Assembly (NCBI RefSeq): GCF_004310325.1
Contig: NZ_SIRT01000011.1
Span: forward strand, 1 to 64,000
Source: Hyunsoonleella flava
GTDB taxonomy: Bacteria; Bacteroidota; Bacteroidia; Flavobacteriales; Flavobacteriaceae
Direction: 5' to 3'
DNA: 64,000 nucleotides
Shown piece by piece: positions 1 through 10,600 of the stretch (positions are counted from its first letter, which is position 1; each line of letters starts with the position of its first letter). The position numbers and the translations under genes were made by a program. The notes under the pieces were generated by a model. It saw only the letters and a list, made by a program, of their open reading frames with translations, was not told where the DNA came from and made no database searches.

Positions 1-2
1 TG

Positions 3-71
3 ATTGCTCGCATCTTTGCGGTTATACAAAGACAAACACCTTATGTGGATACATTAAGGTTCGTAGCTTAA
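3..71 (+). CDS. C-terminal end of an unidentified protein (possibly a transposase), cut by the window edge
   Basis: From base 3 an open frame runs 22 codons to a TAA at 69-71. The translated tail begins IARIFAVIQRQTPYV and ends in RFVA. The mix of residues looks like real protein, and the tail resembles the ends of some IS110-type transposases, but this is memory of a short stretch and is weak. The start lies outside the window. If it is a transposase, this would be the only insertion sequence trace here. The next 98 bases up to the stress gene show no clear site. Confidence 0.3.
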   Translation: MARIFAVIQRQTPYVDTLRFVA

Positions 72-169
72 ATTTTAACAAATTTTTTTTGGTCGAATCA
101 TAGAATACGCACTTATCAGCTGGCTTCATTTTTGTGCTATAGCTTGTTACTTCCTGTAAAATAATGTAA

Positions 170-994
170 TTAAATCCTAAACGTCATCACAGGTCGCCTC
201 GCATGGTTTACCAAATCCTCGCTGATACTGCCGTTAAAAAAGTGCGATAATCCTTGGCGTCCATGAGTACTCATGCCTATTAAATCGGCATCAATGGATT
301 GAGAAAAATTCATGATACCCTTTTCAATGGTTTCATCATTGTAAATATGTATCGAGCAAAAACTATGGGTTACAGTATCTAAAAACCCTTGAATCCTATA
401 TTTTGCTTCGGCAGTAGTCACAAATTTATTAGCGGTAACTACCATTAATAAGTGCATTTCAGCATTAAAAAATTCAGCAAATTTTAAAGCTTTCAAAAAA
501 GGCACTTTGGCTTCTTCCTTAAAATCAGACGCAAATACAAAGTGTTCAACCTTAAATTCCTGATGTCGCTTTTTCACTACTAAAACGGGTGTTTCGCAGG
601 TGCGCACTACCTTTTCGGTATTAGAACCAATAAGTAGTTCTTTAAACCCACTAGCGCCATAAGAACCCATAACAACTAAATCGATTTTGTGCTTTTCGCA
701 AACACTGTTTATGGCCTTGTAAATATCATGGAATTCTACAGTTTCATGAACGGTAATGCCATCCAGATAGTCTTTTTTCACTAATTCTTCAAATTTTTTG
801 TGAGCCAACTTCATAAAGAAAACAGCTTCAGGTAAATCGTTATAGCCTTTTAAAGGGTCTATTTCATGCAAGGGCAAATCCAAAACGTTCAACAAGTAAA
901 TCTCACTTTCATGTTGTTTTGCTAGTTGCGCTGCAACTTCTAAAGCCTTTTCGGCTTGCTCTGAAAAATCGGTAGGTACAAGTATTTTTTTCAT
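170..994 (-). CDS. Universal stress protein, tandem UspA domains
   Basis: This 274-residue cytoplasmic protein has two UspA domains in a row. The first (about 1-143) starts KKILVPTDFSEQAEKAL and carries a nucleotide-binding loop GSYGASGFKELLIGSN. The second (about 148-274) starts FVFASDFKEEA and ends with GMSTHGRQGLSHFFNGSISE. Both loops keep the G-x2-G-x9-G pattern expected of ATP-binding Usp proteins. Tandem Usp proteins of this length are common in Bacteroidota and are linked to starvation, oxygen or redox stress; the ligand and exact role cannot be read here. The gene is transcribed alone, away from the rimP operon, with which it shares a 147-base divergent spacer before rimP's leader. 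Confidence 0.93.
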   Translation of the reverse strand: MKKILVPTDFSEQAEKALEVAAQLAKQHESEIYLLNVLDLPLHEIDPLKGYNDLPEAVFFMKLAHKKFEELVKKDYLDGITVHETVEFHDIYKAINSVCEKHKIDLVVMGSYGASGFKELLIGSNTEKVVRTCETPVLVVKKRHQEFKVEHFVFASDFKEEAKVPFLKALKFAEFFNAEMHLLMVVTANKFVTTAEAKYRIQGFLDTVTHSFCSIHIYNDETIEKGIMNFSQSIDADLIGMSTHGRQGLSHFFNGSISEDLVNHARRPVMTFRI

Positions 995-1109
995 GATGGG
1001 GAAGTGTTAGTTGTTAACTCATTTTTAGTGCATTTTTAGTGGAAACAAAAAGCAATATGAGTTCATATAAAAATAGGGATAAATTCTTTAAAAATCAATT
1101 AAATATATT

Positions 1110-1117
1110 ATATTTGC
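1110..1117 (+). promoter_or_regulatory. Bacteroidota-type -7 promoter element for rimP-nusA-infB
   Basis: The octamer TATATTTG matches the TAnnTTTG -7 consensus used by the primary sigma factor of Bacteroidota. It would start transcription near 1124, about 20 bases before the leader hairpin and about 55 bases before the rimP ATG at 1178. I see no good -33 TTTG at the usual spacing. Confidence 0.6.
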
Positions 1118-1143
1118 GGCGTTGAAAAGGCGAAATTAATTAT

Positions 1144-1169
1144 GAGGGGACGGAAAGTCCCCTCTTTTT
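1144..1169 (+). terminator. Terminator-like hairpin in the rimP leader (candidate attenuator)
   Basis: GAGGGGAC (1144-1151) and GTCCCCTC (1157-1164) are perfect reverse complements around a GGAAA loop, followed directly by five T. This is the form of a Rho-independent terminator, yet it sits between the operon's promoter and the rimP start, only 8 bases before the ATG at 1178. It is therefore more likely an attenuator or mRNA control element than an operon end. NusA, encoded by the second gene, acts on exactly such hairpins, so feedback control is a reasonable inference. Confidence 0.65.
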
Positions 1170-1177
1170 ATACTAAA

Positions 1178-1639
1178 ATGTTTAAAGATACAGTACAAGG
1201 TTTATTGAATGATGCGTTAACCGAAAGGCCAGATTTATTTTTAATAGATTTTGATGTTAATACAGCAAATCACATTAAAGTAATTGTAGATGGCGACAAC
1301 GGTGTTTTGGTGGAAGATTGTATGTTTTTAAGCAGGGCCATAGAGCATAATTTAGATCGGGAAGAGCAGGATTTTTCCCTAGAAGTGATGTCGGCAGGTG
1401 CAGCATCGCCTTTAGTAAATAAAAGACAGTATAAGAGACATATAAACAGAACCTTAAAAGTTAAAACCGCTTCAGAAAAAATTGAAGGTGTTTTAGCAGA
1501 AGCTACTGATAATGCTATCACGTTAGAGTGGAAAACCAGAGAGCCCAAACCAGTTGGTAAAGGTAAGGTTACTGTAAAAAAGCAAGCCAATGTGGCTTAC
1601 GAAGATATTGTAGAAGCAAAAGTTATGATTAAATTTTAA
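1178..1639 (+). CDS. rimP: Ribosome maturation factor RimP
   Basis: RimP helps mature the 30S ribosomal subunit. The 153-residue product begins MFKDTVQGLLNDAL and has the typical two-part fold: an alpha/beta domain with the signature DFSLEVMSAGAASPL (about 79-93), then an SH3-like beta domain rich in short strands. I chose the ATG at 1178 over an in-frame ATG at 1142 because the longer form would translate through a perfect terminator-like hairpin (1144-1169), and because 153 residues is normal for the family. The gene is first in rimP-nusA-infB, an order kept in many bacteria; nusA starts 13 bases after its stop. The product should act in the cytoplasm on pre-30S particles. Confidence 0.95.
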   Translation: MFKDTVQGLLNDALTERPDLFLIDFDVNTANHIKVIVDGDNGVLVEDCMFLSRAIEHNLDREEQDFSLEVMSAGAASPLVNKRQYKRHINRTLKVKTASEKIEGVLAEATDNAITLEWKTREPKPVGKGKVTVKKQANVAYEDIVEAKVMIKF

Positions 1640-1652
1640 TTCAAGTAGAGTT

Positions 1653-2885
1653 ATGGAGAATGTTGCGTTAATTGAATCTTTTTCAGAATTCAAAGACGAT
1701 AAATTAATTGATCGTGTTACGCTAATGGCGATTTTAGAAGATGTTTTTAGAAGCGCCCTTAAAAAGAAATATGGAGATGACGATAATTTTGATATTATTG
1801 TAAATCCTGACAAAGGCGATCTAGAAATATGGAGAAACCGTATTGTGGTGGCAGATGGTGAGGTTGAAGATGAAAACCAAGAGATTTCCTTAACCGAGGC
1901 CAGAAAGATTGAGCCAGATTTTGAAGTAGGCGAAGATGTATCCGAGGAGGTGAAATTAATAGATTTAGGTAGACGTGCTATTTTAGCATTGCGCCAAAAC
2001 CTAATTTCTAAAATACATGAGCACGACAATGCCATAATCTACGAGCAATTTAAAGATTTAGTTGGCGAAATTTATACTGCAGAAGTACATCATATACGAC
2101 ACAGAGCAGTTATTTTATTAGATGATGAGGGGAACGAGATTGTGCTGCCAAAGGACAGACAAATACCGTCGGATTTCTTTAGGAAAGGTGATAATGTACG
2201 CGGAGTAATTGACACTGTAGAGCTTAAAGGCGCAAAACCTACCATAATTATGTCAAGAAGCTCTCCGGTTTTCCTTGAGAAGTTGTTTGAGCAGGAAATA
2301 CCTGAAGTTTTTGATGGTTTAATTACGATTAAAAAAGTAGTAAGAATCCCTGGAGAAAAGGCGAAAGTAGCGGTGGATTCTTATGATGATAGAATAGATC
2401 CCGTGGGCGCTTGTGTAGGTATGAAAGGCTCCAGAATTCATGGCATTGTACGTGAGTTAGGTAACGAAAATATTGATGTTATCAATTACACCAATAACTT
2501 ACAACTTTTTATTACAAGAGCATTAAGTCCAGCGCGAGTAACTTCCATTAAAATTGATGAAGAAACAAAACGAGCTGAGGTTATTTTAAAACCTGAAGAA
2601 GTAAGTAAGGCAATTGGTAGAGGTGGTCACAATATCCGTTTGGCAGGTCAATTAACGGGTTACGAAATAGATGTGTTTAGAGAAGGTGCTGAGGAAGATG
2701 TAGAGTTAAGCGAATTCTCAGACGAGATTGAAGAGTGGATTATAGCAGAATTCAGTAAAGCTGGATTAGATACTGCGAAAAGTGTGCTAGAGCAGGACGT
2801 TGATGATTTGGTAAAAAGAACAGATTTAGAAGAAGAAACAATAAATGATGTCATCAGAATTCTTAAGGAAGAATTTGAAGACTAG
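1653..2885 (+). CDS. nusA: Transcription termination/antitermination factor NusA
   Basis: NusA binds RNA polymerase and nascent RNA and modulates pausing, termination and antitermination. This 410-residue protein has the expected order: N-terminal polymerase-binding domain (1 to about 130), S1 domain (about 132-200, starting VGEIYTAEV), KH1 (about 225-300, with GACVGMKGSRIHGIV) and KH2 (about 300-350, with EVSKAIGRGGHNIRLAGQ). The KH loops carry G-x-x-G. The acidic tail of about 55 residues is a single helical repeat, shorter than the doubled AR domains of E. coli NusA, which is usual outside proteobacteria. It follows rimP closely and precedes infB by 73 bases. Confidence 0.98.
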   Translation: MENVALIESFSEFKDDKLIDRVTLMAILEDVFRSALKKKYGDDDNFDIIVNPDKGDLEIWRNRIVVADGEVEDENQEISLTEARKIEPDFEVGEDVSEEVKLIDLGRRAILALRQNLISKIHEHDNAIIYEQFKDLVGEIYTAEVHHIRHRAVILLDDEGNEIVLPKDRQIPSDFFRKGDNVRGVIDTVELKGAKPTIIMSRSSPVFLEKLFEQEIPEVFDGLITIKKVVRIPGEKAKVAVDSYDDRIDPVGACVGMKGSRIHGIVRELGNENIDVINYTNNLQLFITRALSPARVTSIKIDEETKRAEVILKPEEVSKAIGRGGHNIRLAGQLTGYEIDVFREGAEEDVELSEFSDEIEEWIIAEFSKAGLDTAKSVLEQDVDDLVKRTDLEEETINDVIRILKEEFED

Positions 2886-2958
2886 TACCTCGTTAATTTC
2901 GCAAGAAGTTTTAACAGTATAGGTATTAATGATATATTTGAGATTTTAAAGGCAATTT

Positions 2959-5637
2959 ATGGCTGAAACAATTAGATTAAATAAAGTTTTACGCGAACTG
3001 AATATTTCTTTAGATCGTGCTGTGGAGTTTTTGGATTCCAAAGGCATTGAGATAGAGAAACGTCCGACTACGAAAATATCTGAAGAAACATATAACGTTC
3101 TAGCAGATGAATTCGAAACGGATGCGAATAAGAAAATGAGGTCGCAAAAAGTGAGTGAAGCTAAGCTTAAGGAGAAGGAAGATTTACGCATTAAGCGTGA
3201 AAAGGAGCTTGAAGAAAAGCAAAAAGCTCAAGAAGCCATTGAAAAAGCACAGCAAGAAGAAGTTGTAAAAGCTTCAAAAGCACTTTCAGGTCCTAAAACT
3301 GTTGGGAAAATAGATTTAGATGTAAAGAAACCAGCAGAAAAGCCAGCGGCAAAAGAGGAAAAAAGTGCACCGGTAAAAAAGGAAGCACCAAAAGCAGAGG
3401 AAGCACCTGTAGCAAAGAAAGAAGTACCTAAAAAAGTTGAGGTTGATGGTGAATTGGTAACACCAGATGAAAAGGTTAAAACCCAATATAAAAAGCTTTC
3501 AGGCCCTAAAATTGCTGGCGATAAAATTGATTTAACAAAATTCAACAAGCCTAAAAAGAAGAAAGAAGAAAAGAAAACTGATGCCAAGGCGGGAGATGCC
3601 AAGAAAAAGCGTCGTCGTATAAGTAAAGCTGGCCCTGGTGGACCAGGTAGTAATAACGGGCAAAGAGGCGGTGGTAACCGTAATGATAGGTTTAAAGGAA
3701 AAGGACGCCGAAATGTTGTTAAGGAAGAGCCAAGTGAAGAGGATGTAAAAAAACAAGTGCGTGAAACACTTGAAAAATTACAAGGAAAATCTTCCAAAGG
3801 AAAAGGTGCAAAATATCGTAGAGAAAAAAGAGATCAACATAGAGATCAAACAGAAAAGGAATTACAGGCAGAAGCTGCAGAAAGTAAGATACTTAAAGTG
3901 ACCGAGTTCGTTACGGCAAGTGAGGTTGCTACCATGATGGATGTTGGAGTAACTGAGATTATTTCTGCATGTATGTCCTTGGGAATGATGGTTACAATGA
4001 ATCAGCGCTTGGATGCTGAAACGCTGTCTATCGTTGCAGAGGAATTTGGTTATGAAGTAGAGTTTGTTACTGCTGATATCGAGGAATCTATTGAAGAAGT
4101 TGAAGATAAACCAGAAGATTTAAAACCTCGTGCACCAATTGTAACAGTAATGGGTCACGTAGACCATGGTAAAACATCACTTCTAGATTATATCCGAGAG
4201 GAAAACGTAATTGCTGGAGAATCTGGAGGTATCACACAGCATATTGGTGCTTATGGTGTTACTCTAGATAATGGACAAAAAATAGCATTCTTAGATACAC
4301 CAGGTCACGAAGCGTTTACCGCGATGCGTGCACGTGGTGCGCAAGTTACCGATATTGCTATTATTGTTGCTGCTGCTGATGATGACATCATGCCGCAAAC
4401 TAAAGAGGCTATTTCCCATGCACAGGCTGCTGGGGTGCCAATTGTTTTTGCAATCAATAAAATTGATTTACCAGCCGCTAATCCTGATAAGATTAAAGAA
4501 GGTCTTGCTAATATGAATTTATTAGTTGAAGACTGGGGCGGTAAAATTCAATCCCATGATATATCTGCTAAAGTAGGTACTGGCGTAAAAGAATTACTGG
4601 AAAAAGTATTGCTTGAAGCTGAGCTATTAGAATTAAAAGCTAATCCTGAAAAACCTGCAGTAGGAACCGTTGTAGAAGCATTCCTAGATAAAGGCCGTGG
4701 TTACGTGTCTACTATTTTAGTTCAGGCTGGTACACTGCGCGTTGGCGATTATGTATTGGCAGGTCAGCATAGTGGTAAAGTAAAAGCGATGCATGATGAG
4801 CGTGGAAATGATATAGAGGAAGCTGGTCCATCAACACCGGTTTCTATATTAGGATTGGACGGTGCACCGCAAGCGGGAGACAAGTTTAATGTATTTGAAG
4901 ATGAACGCGAAGCGAAACAAATTGCAGCCAAACGTTCTCAACTACAACGTGAACAATCCGTTAGAACACAACGTCATATTACCCTTGATGAAATTGGTAG
5001 ACGTATTGCGCTTGGAGATTTCCAAGAGTTGAATATTATCCTTAAAGGTGATGTGGATGGTTCAGTTGAGGCATTAACAGATTCGTTCCAAAAATTATCC
5101 ACTGAAGAAATTCAGGTGAATATCCTTCACAAAGGTGTTGGAGCCATTACAGAGAGTGATGTATTATTAGCTTCGGCTTCTGATGCCATTATTGTTGGAT
5201 TTAATGTACGCCCCGTAGGTAATGCAAGAGATATTGCTGATAAAGAAGAAATAGACATCAGAACATACTCAATTATTTACGATGCCATCAACGACTTAAA
5301 AGATGCTATGGAAGGCATGTTGTCTCCAGAATTGAAAGAAGAAGTTACTGGTACTGCAGAAATTAGACAGGTGTTTAAAGTGTCTAAAATCGGAAGTATT
5401 GCAGGCTGTATGGTTACCAATGGTAAAATATTTAGAAACTCAGGGGTGCGCCTAATACGTGATGGTGTTGTTGTGCATACTGGAGAGTTGGCTTCATTAA
5501 AACGCTTTAAAGATGATGTTAAGGAAGTTTCAAAAGGATACGATTGTGGTATGCAAGTGAAAAATTACAACGATATCAAAGAAGGCGATATTATTGAGGC
5601 CTTCCATGAAGTAGAGGTTAAGAAAAAATTGAAATAA
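2959..5637 (+). CDS. infB: Translation initiation factor IF-2
   Basis: IF-2 is the GTPase that places initiator tRNA on the 30S subunit and promotes subunit joining. The 892-residue protein starts with an IF2-N module ([19 protein letters not shown]), then a long Lys/Glu/Pro-rich linker (about 60-300) including a basic [13 protein letters not shown] stretch, a second IF2-N module (about 320-375), and the G domain. G1 GHVDHGKT lies at 399-406, G3 DTPGH near 446, and G4 NKID at 500-503. Domains II-IV follow to a basic end. The linker's skewed codons give long open frames on the other strand, which I take as artefacts. A strong terminator follows at 5654-5684. Confidence 0.98.
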   Translation: MAETIRLNKVLRELNISLDRAVEFLDSKGIEIEKRPTTKISEETYNVLADEFETDANKKMRSQKVSEAKLKEKEDLRIKREKELEEKQKAQEAIEKAQQEEVVKASKALSGPKTVGKIDLDVKKPAEKPAAKEEKSAPVKKEAPKAEEAPVAKKEVPKKVEVDGELVTPDEKVKTQYKKLSGPKIAGDKIDLTKFNKPKKKKEEKKTDAKAGDAKKKRRRISKAGPGGPGSNNGQRGGGNRNDRFKGKGRRNVVKEEPSEEDVKKQVRETLEKLQGKSSKGKGAKYRREKRDQHRDQTEKELQAEAAESKILKVTEFVTASEVATMMDVGVTEIISACMSLGMMVTMNQRLDAETLSIVAEEFGYEVEFVTADIEESIEEVEDKPEDLKPRAPIVTVMGHVDHGKTSLLDYIREENVIAGESGGITQHIGAYGVTLDNGQKIAFLDTPGHEAFTAMRARGAQVTDIAIIVAAADDDIMPQTKEAISHAQAAGVPIVFAINKIDLPAANPDKIKEGLANMNLLVEDWGGKIQSHDISAKVGTGVKELLEKVLLEAELLELKANPEKPAVGTVVEAFLDKGRGYVSTILVQAGTLRVGDYVLAGQHSGKVKAMHDERGNDIEEAGPSTPVSILGLDGAPQAGDKFNVFEDEREAKQIAAKRSQLQREQSVRTQRHITLDEIGRRIALGDFQELNIILKGDVDGSVEALTDSFQKLSTEEIQVNILHKGVGAITESDVLLASASDAIIVGFNVRPVGNARDIADKEEIDIRTYSIIYDAINDLKDAMEGMLSPELKEEVTGTAEIRQVFKVSKIGSIAGCMVTNGKIFRNSGVRLIRDGVVVHTGELASLKRFKDDVKEVSKGYDCGMQVKNYNDIKEGDIIEAFHEVEVKKKLK

Positions 5638-5653
5638 ATAAAGTGATTTCAAG

Positions 5654-5684
5654 AAAAAAGCGAACCATTTGGTTCGCTTTTTTT
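5654..5684. terminator. Bidirectional Rho-independent terminator between infB and the SPOR gene
   Basis: A 13-base arm starting at 5654 (AAAAAAGCGAACC) pairs perfectly with GGTTCGCTTTTTT around an ATTT loop. The A-run on one side and the T-run on the other let it end transcription of infB on the plus strand and of the converging SPOR gene on the minus strand. Confidence 0.92.
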
Positions 5685-5702
5685 GTTTATGGTCTATTGT
5701 GT

Positions 5703-6089
5703 TTACTTTTTCTTTTTTGGCTTGAAAATAAATGCTGCAGGAAACTTTCTTTTTATGCGTTTTAGTGCTCTGTCGGCTTCCAAACGTGTGCTAAAATTTC
5801 CAGCCCAAACTTTAAAATTAGGGGTTTCGTAATGCATTACTGGTCGCCAATCCCCAAAAGTTTCAGCAAAATCCTTCTGGGCATTTTGTGCGCCACTTCT
5901 GTTTCCAGAATACACTTGAATTTTATAACGTCTAGAATCTGTTTCATTTCGATTCATCTTCTTTTTCAGCTCTAAAAGGTCTGTTATTCTATCGTCTTGA
6001 TTGATAGTTACTTTACCTTCTTGGGCATGTCCAATTACAGCTAAAAAGGCTGTAAATAGCATCATAAAAAAACTGTTTTTTAAACGCAT
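5703..6089 (-). CDS. Exported SPOR-domain protein
   Basis: The 128-residue product has a signal peptide (MRLKNSFFMMLFTAFLAVIGHAQ, cleaved near residue 23), a short linker, and a SPOR domain (about 52-122) with RRYKIQVYSGNRSGAQNAQ and FKVWAGNFSTRLEADRAL. SPOR domains bind denuded peptidoglycan glycan strands, typically at the division septum, so this is probably a small periplasmic cell-wall-binding protein. The C-terminus is very basic (FKPKKKK). It has no enzyme domain and its exact role is unknown. It is a single-gene unit with a TATATTTG promoter on its own strand at 6115-6122 and it converges on infB. Confidence 0.85.
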   Translation of the reverse strand: MRLKNSFFMMLFTAFLAVIGHAQEGKVTINQDDRITDLLELKKKMNRNETDSRRYKIQVYSGNRSGAQNAQKDFAETFGDWRPVMHYETPNFKVWAGNFSTRLEADRALKRIKRKFPAAFIFKPKKKK

Positions 6090-6114
6090 AATATTTTCTT
6101 TAATTATCTATATG

Positions 6115-6122
6115 CAAATATA
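6115..6122 (-). promoter_or_regulatory. -7 promoter element for the SPOR-domain gene
   Basis: On the minus strand this reads TATATTTG, a full match to TAnnTTTG, 26 bases upstream of the SPOR gene's start codon at 6089. No clear -33 motif is seen further upstream. Confidence 0.55.
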
Positions 6123-6197
6123 TACGAGATAAATCATAACATTGGTCATTTTCTTATTTAGAATTTCTCTAAATTAGTAATTAACACTTCGCTAACA

Positions 6198-6228
6198 TTT
6201 TGCGAATCGACTTTAAGTATTACTTTTG
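6198..6228 (+). promoter_or_regulatory. Promoter of the alternative complex III / cytochrome oxidase operon
   Basis: TTTTG at 6198-6202 and TACTTTTG at 6221-6228 are 18 bases apart and match the Bacteroidota -33/-7 pair. Transcription would start near 6235. This lies downstream of the first in-frame ATG (6200) of the actA frame and so supports a later start for that gene. Confidence 0.7.
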
Positions 6229-6310
6229 CGAGAGATTTTTACAACTGTGTTTTTTCATTATATTTATGAAAAAATCATACCAAAGTTTAGAAGTTAATAT
6301 AACTAACAAT

Positions 6311-7612
6311 ATGAAACAGGTGATTCACCGTAGATTAAGCAATTCTATTCTTCAGTTAAGCTTAATTGTATTATTAGCGTTTACTACATCGATTTCGGCT
6401 CAGGAAGGAGATCCAGCAAAAGGAAAAGCTTTATTTAATGCCAATTGTGCTGCTTGTCACCAATTGGATAAAAAAATGACGGGACCTGCACTACGCAATG
6501 TGGAGACGCGCTTGTCTGAAGAGGAAGGTTTAGATAGGGAATGGTTGTATGCTTGGATAAGAAATAGCCCCGGAATGATTAAGTCTGGCGATGCTTATGC
6601 CAATAAAATATACAATGAGTATGGCGGTGCTGCGATGACGGCGTTTCCGCAATTAAGCGATGATGATTTAAACAATATTTTAGCCTATACTGCAGAAGAA
6701 AAGAAAGCACCTGCGGCTACGGCTGTTGCTACGACACCTGCAGGCGGAGACTCTGGCAACTCTGGAGGTATTTCAAATGAACTTATTCTTGGTGCTTTAG
6801 CAATTTTATTCATTTTATTGGCATTAGGCTTGTACCTAGTGAATAAAACACTGCGTCGTTTTGCGCAAGTGCAGGATGTTGAGTTGCCAGAATCTACAAG
6901 AACACCGCTTTGGAAAGCGTTTGTTCAAAATCAGTTCTTAATGATTGTGGTTGCTATATTCTTTTTATTGTCAAGTGCATATTTTGTTTATGGTTATCTA
7001 TCTCAAATAGGAGTTGATCAAGGTTACGAACCTGTGCAACCAATACATTACTCACATCGAATTCATGCAGGTGATAATGGTATCGATTGTAAATATTGCC
7101 ACTCATCGGCAAGAGTAAGTAAGCATTCAGGTATTCCATCGCTAAATGTGTGTATGAATTGTCATAAGTCAATTTATCAAGTAGCGGAAGAAACTCAGCA
7201 AGAAGGCTTACGCGAGTATGGTGTGGATTACAATGCTGAGATAAAGAAGCTGTATGAAGCTGTAGGATGGGATGATGAAAACCAAAAATATACTGGAGAA
7301 ACTAAGCCTGTAAAATGGATTAGAATTCACAATTTGCCAGACTTCGCATATTTCAATCACTCACAACACGTTACTGTAGCTGGGGTTGAATGTCAAACAT
7401 GTCATGGGCCTGTTGAAGAGATGGAAGTGATGTACCAGCATTCACCATTAACTATGGGATGGTGTATCAACTGTCATAGAGAAACAAACGTGGCTGTAAA
7501 AGACAATGCTTACTATGAAAAAATTCATGAGGAATTGTCCAAAAAGTATGGTGTAGAGAATTTAACCGCTGCTCAAATGGGTGGTTTAGAATGTGGAAAG
7601 TGCCACTATTAA
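6311..7612 (+). CDS. actA: Alternative complex III subunit ActA, multiheme cytochrome c
   Basis: ActA passes electrons within alternative complex III, the quinol:cytochrome c oxidoreductase that replaces bc1 in many Bacteroidota. From the ATG at 6311 the protein has 433 residues: signal peptide (to about SISAQ), a class I monoheme domain with CAACH at 46-50, one membrane segment (about 155-175), another near 210-230, then five more c-heme motifs at 260 (CKYCH), 281 (CMNCH), 361 (CQTCH), 385 (CINCH) and 428 (CGKCH, one residue from the end). That is six hemes, one more than the pentaheme core. The upstream ATGs at 6200 and 6266 are less likely: the first lies before the promoter and the second would put 15 polar residues before the signal peptide. 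Confidence 0.93.
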   Translation: MKQVIHRRLSNSILQLSLIVLLAFTTSISAQEGDPAKGKALFNANCAACHQLDKKMTGPALRNVETRLSEEEGLDREWLYAWIRNSPGMIKSGDAYANKIYNEYGGAAMTAFPQLSDDDLNNILAYTAEEKKAPAATAVATTPAGGDSGNSGGISNELILGALAILFILLALGLYLVNKTLRRFAQVQDVELPESTRTPLWKAFVQNQFLMIVVAIFFLLSSAYFVYGYLSQIGVDQGYEPVQPIHYSHRIHAGDNGIDCKYCHSSARVSKHSGIPSLNVCMNCHKSIYQVAEETQQEGLREYGVDYNAEIKKLYEAVGWDDENQKYTGETKPVKWIRIHNLPDFAYFNHSQHVTVAGVECQTCHGPVEEMEVMYQHSPLTMGWCINCHRETNVAVKDNAYYEKIHEELSKKYGVENLTAAQMGGLECGKCHY

Positions 7613-7644
7613 TCAATTTTAATAAGAAGTAATTCATATATAAT

Positions 7645-10600
7645 ATGTCATCAAACAAGAAATACTGGAAAAGTGTTGAAGAGCTAAACGAAAACAGCTC
7701 TATTGTTGAGACGCTAAAACAAAACGAGTTTGTAGAAGAAATTCCTACGGACGAATTTTTGGGAGATAAGGAAACTCTAGAGTCTACTTCTACTTCACGT
7801 CGTGATTTCTTAAAATATGTAGGTTTTACAACAGCTGCGGCATCGTTGGCGGCTTGTGAAGGACCAGTGAAAAAATCAATACCTTACGTGGTGCAACCGA
7901 CGGAAATTATTCCTGGAGTTGCCAATTATTACGCCACTACAATCGCAAATGGTTTTGATTTTGCAAGTGTTTTAGTAAAAACTCGAGAAGGTCGTCCTAT
8001 TAAAATAGAAAATAACAATATGGCAGCTACCAATGGTAGTGCAAATGCCAGAGTGCAGGCTTCTGTTTTAGGGTTATATGACAGTTTACGCGTTCAAGGA
8101 CCGAAGAAGGATGGAGAGGATATTTCTTGGAGTGATTTTGATTCGGAAACAACTAAGGCGCTTATTGATGTGGCTGCTGCAAACAAAAGTATTGTGTTAT
8201 TAACACAAACATTTGCTAGTCCATCTACAAATAAACTAGTAGCTGAGTTTTCTGAAAAATATGGCAACGTAAGTCACGTACAATACGATGCTGTTTCAGA
8301 ATCTGCAGCTTTAGATGCTTTTCAAGCAAAATATGGAGAAAGAGGATTGGCAAATTACGATTTCTCAAAAGCAATGACTATTGTTTCTGTTGGAGCTGAT
8401 TTCCTAAGTGATTGGCAAGGTGGAGGATTTGATTCTGGATATTCTAAAAATAGAATCCCAGATCATGGTAAAATGTCACGTCATATTCAGTTTGAATCTA
8501 ATATGAGTTTATCTGGTGCAAATGCTGATAAGCGCGTGCCATTAACTCCAAGTCAGCAAAAGCAAGTTTTAGCTAAATTATATAGTTTAGTTGTAGGTGG
8601 TTCTGTGTCTACAGATTTACCAGACAACATTAATGATGCAGTTGCAAAGGCAGCTTCGCAATTAAAAAAAGCTGGAAGTAAAGGTGTGGTAGTTACAGGA
8701 ATTCAAGATGTAAATGCTCAAACTGTTGCTTTAGAAATAAATGAGGCTTTAGGAAGTAAGGCTTTTGATCCTAAAACGCCTATCAAAACAAGACAAGGTA
8801 ACGATAAAGCAGTAATGCAGTTAGTAGCCGATATGAAGGCTGGTAAAGTAGGCGCTGTTATCATGAGTGGTGTAAATCCTGTGTATACATTGCCGAATTC
8901 AGCAGACTTTGTAGAAGGTTTAAAGAAGACGGATTTGTCAATTGCATTTTCTTTAAAAGAAGACGAAACTGCTTCAGAATGTCAATATGTTGCCGCTGCA
9001 CCACACTATTTAGAGTCTTGGGGTGATGTAGAATTGAAGAAAGGACACTATGGTTTAACACAACCTACTATTCGTCCTTTGTTTAATACAAGACAATTCC
9101 AAGAAGGATTATTGAAGTGGACTGAAAACGAAAGTTCTTACCACGATTATATAAAAGAAACTTGGGGTACTGACATTTTAGGTGGAAGTTCTTTTAACAA
9201 GGCATTACATGATGGTGTTTATGTTGGAACGTTAATTGAAGAGGTTGAGGCTGAAGAAGTAAGCGAAGAAAATCTTGAAGCGCCTTCTGGAAATGCAGCA
9301 AGAGCATTAGCGGCTTCTGCTAAATCTGAAGGACTTGAACTAACGTTATATACCAAAGTGGGTATGGGTGATGGGCAACAAGCCAACAATCCATGGCTAC
9401 AAGAGTTTCCAGATCCTATTACAAGAACGGCTTGGGATAACTATTTAACAGTATCTAAAGCTGATGCTGAAGAATTAGGACTTACCAATACCAATGTAGC
9501 CAATGGTGCATTGAATAGTAATTATGCAAAAGTTACTGTAAATGGTTCTTCTGTAACAGTGCCGGTGATTATTCAACCAGGTCAAGCAAAAGGAACTGTT
9601 GGGTTGGCATTAGGTTACGGAAAGAAACTTGGTTTAAAAGAAGAAATGCAAACAGGTGTAAATGCTTATCCTTTATACCAAAACTTTAACTCTGTACAGA
9701 ATGTATCAGTTGAAGCGGTTAGCGGAGAGCATGAGTTTGCGTGTGTACAGTTACACAATACATTAATGGGACGTGGTGATATCGTGAAAGAAACCACTTT
9801 AGAGATATTTAACACAAAGGACAAGGAGCATTGGAATCCTGTTCCAGTTGTGTCTTTAAACCATGAAGAAACTCCGGTTACTTCTCCAGAAGTTGATCTT
9901 TGGGATGAATTTGATCGTTCCATAGGGCATCATTTTAACTTGTCGATAGACTTGAATGCATGTACCGGATGTGGTGCTTGTGTAATTGCTTGTCATTCTG
10001 AAAATAACGTACCTGTTGTTGGAAAAACAGAGGTGCGTCGTAGCCGTGATATGCATTGGTTGCGTATTGATAGATATTATTCTTCAGATGATACATTTGA
10101 GGGCGACAATGATAAAAAGGATGAAATGTCCGGTTTATGGGGCGATAATGGTTCTCTTGGAGGATTTGGAGAAATGGAAGATCCAGCTGCTAATCCGCAA
10201 GTATCATTCCAGCCAGTAATGTGTCAGCATTGTAATCATGCACCGTGTGAAACGGTTTGTCCTGTTGCGGCAACATCACATGGGCGTCAAGGTCAAAACC
10301 ACATGGCTTACAACCGTTGCGTAGGTACTAGATATTGTGCAAACAACTGTCCTTACAAAGTACGTCGTTTCAACTGGTTCCTGTATAATGGTAACGATGA
10401 GTTTGATTACTATATGAATGACGATTTAGGACGTATGGTATTGAATCCAGATGTTGTAGTACGCTCAAGAGGGGTAATGGAGAAATGTTCTATGTGTATT
10501 CAAAAAACACAAAAAACTATTCTTGATGCGAAGCGTGATGGACGTCAAATTAAAGATGGAGAATTCCAAACTGCTTGTTCTGCGGCATGTAGCTCTGGAG

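Noticed and set aside
6200-6310. Longer N-terminus for actA from the ATG at 6200
   Set aside because: The promoter at 6198-6228 overlaps this ATG, and the added residues do not resemble the family; the signal peptide begins after the ATG at 6311.
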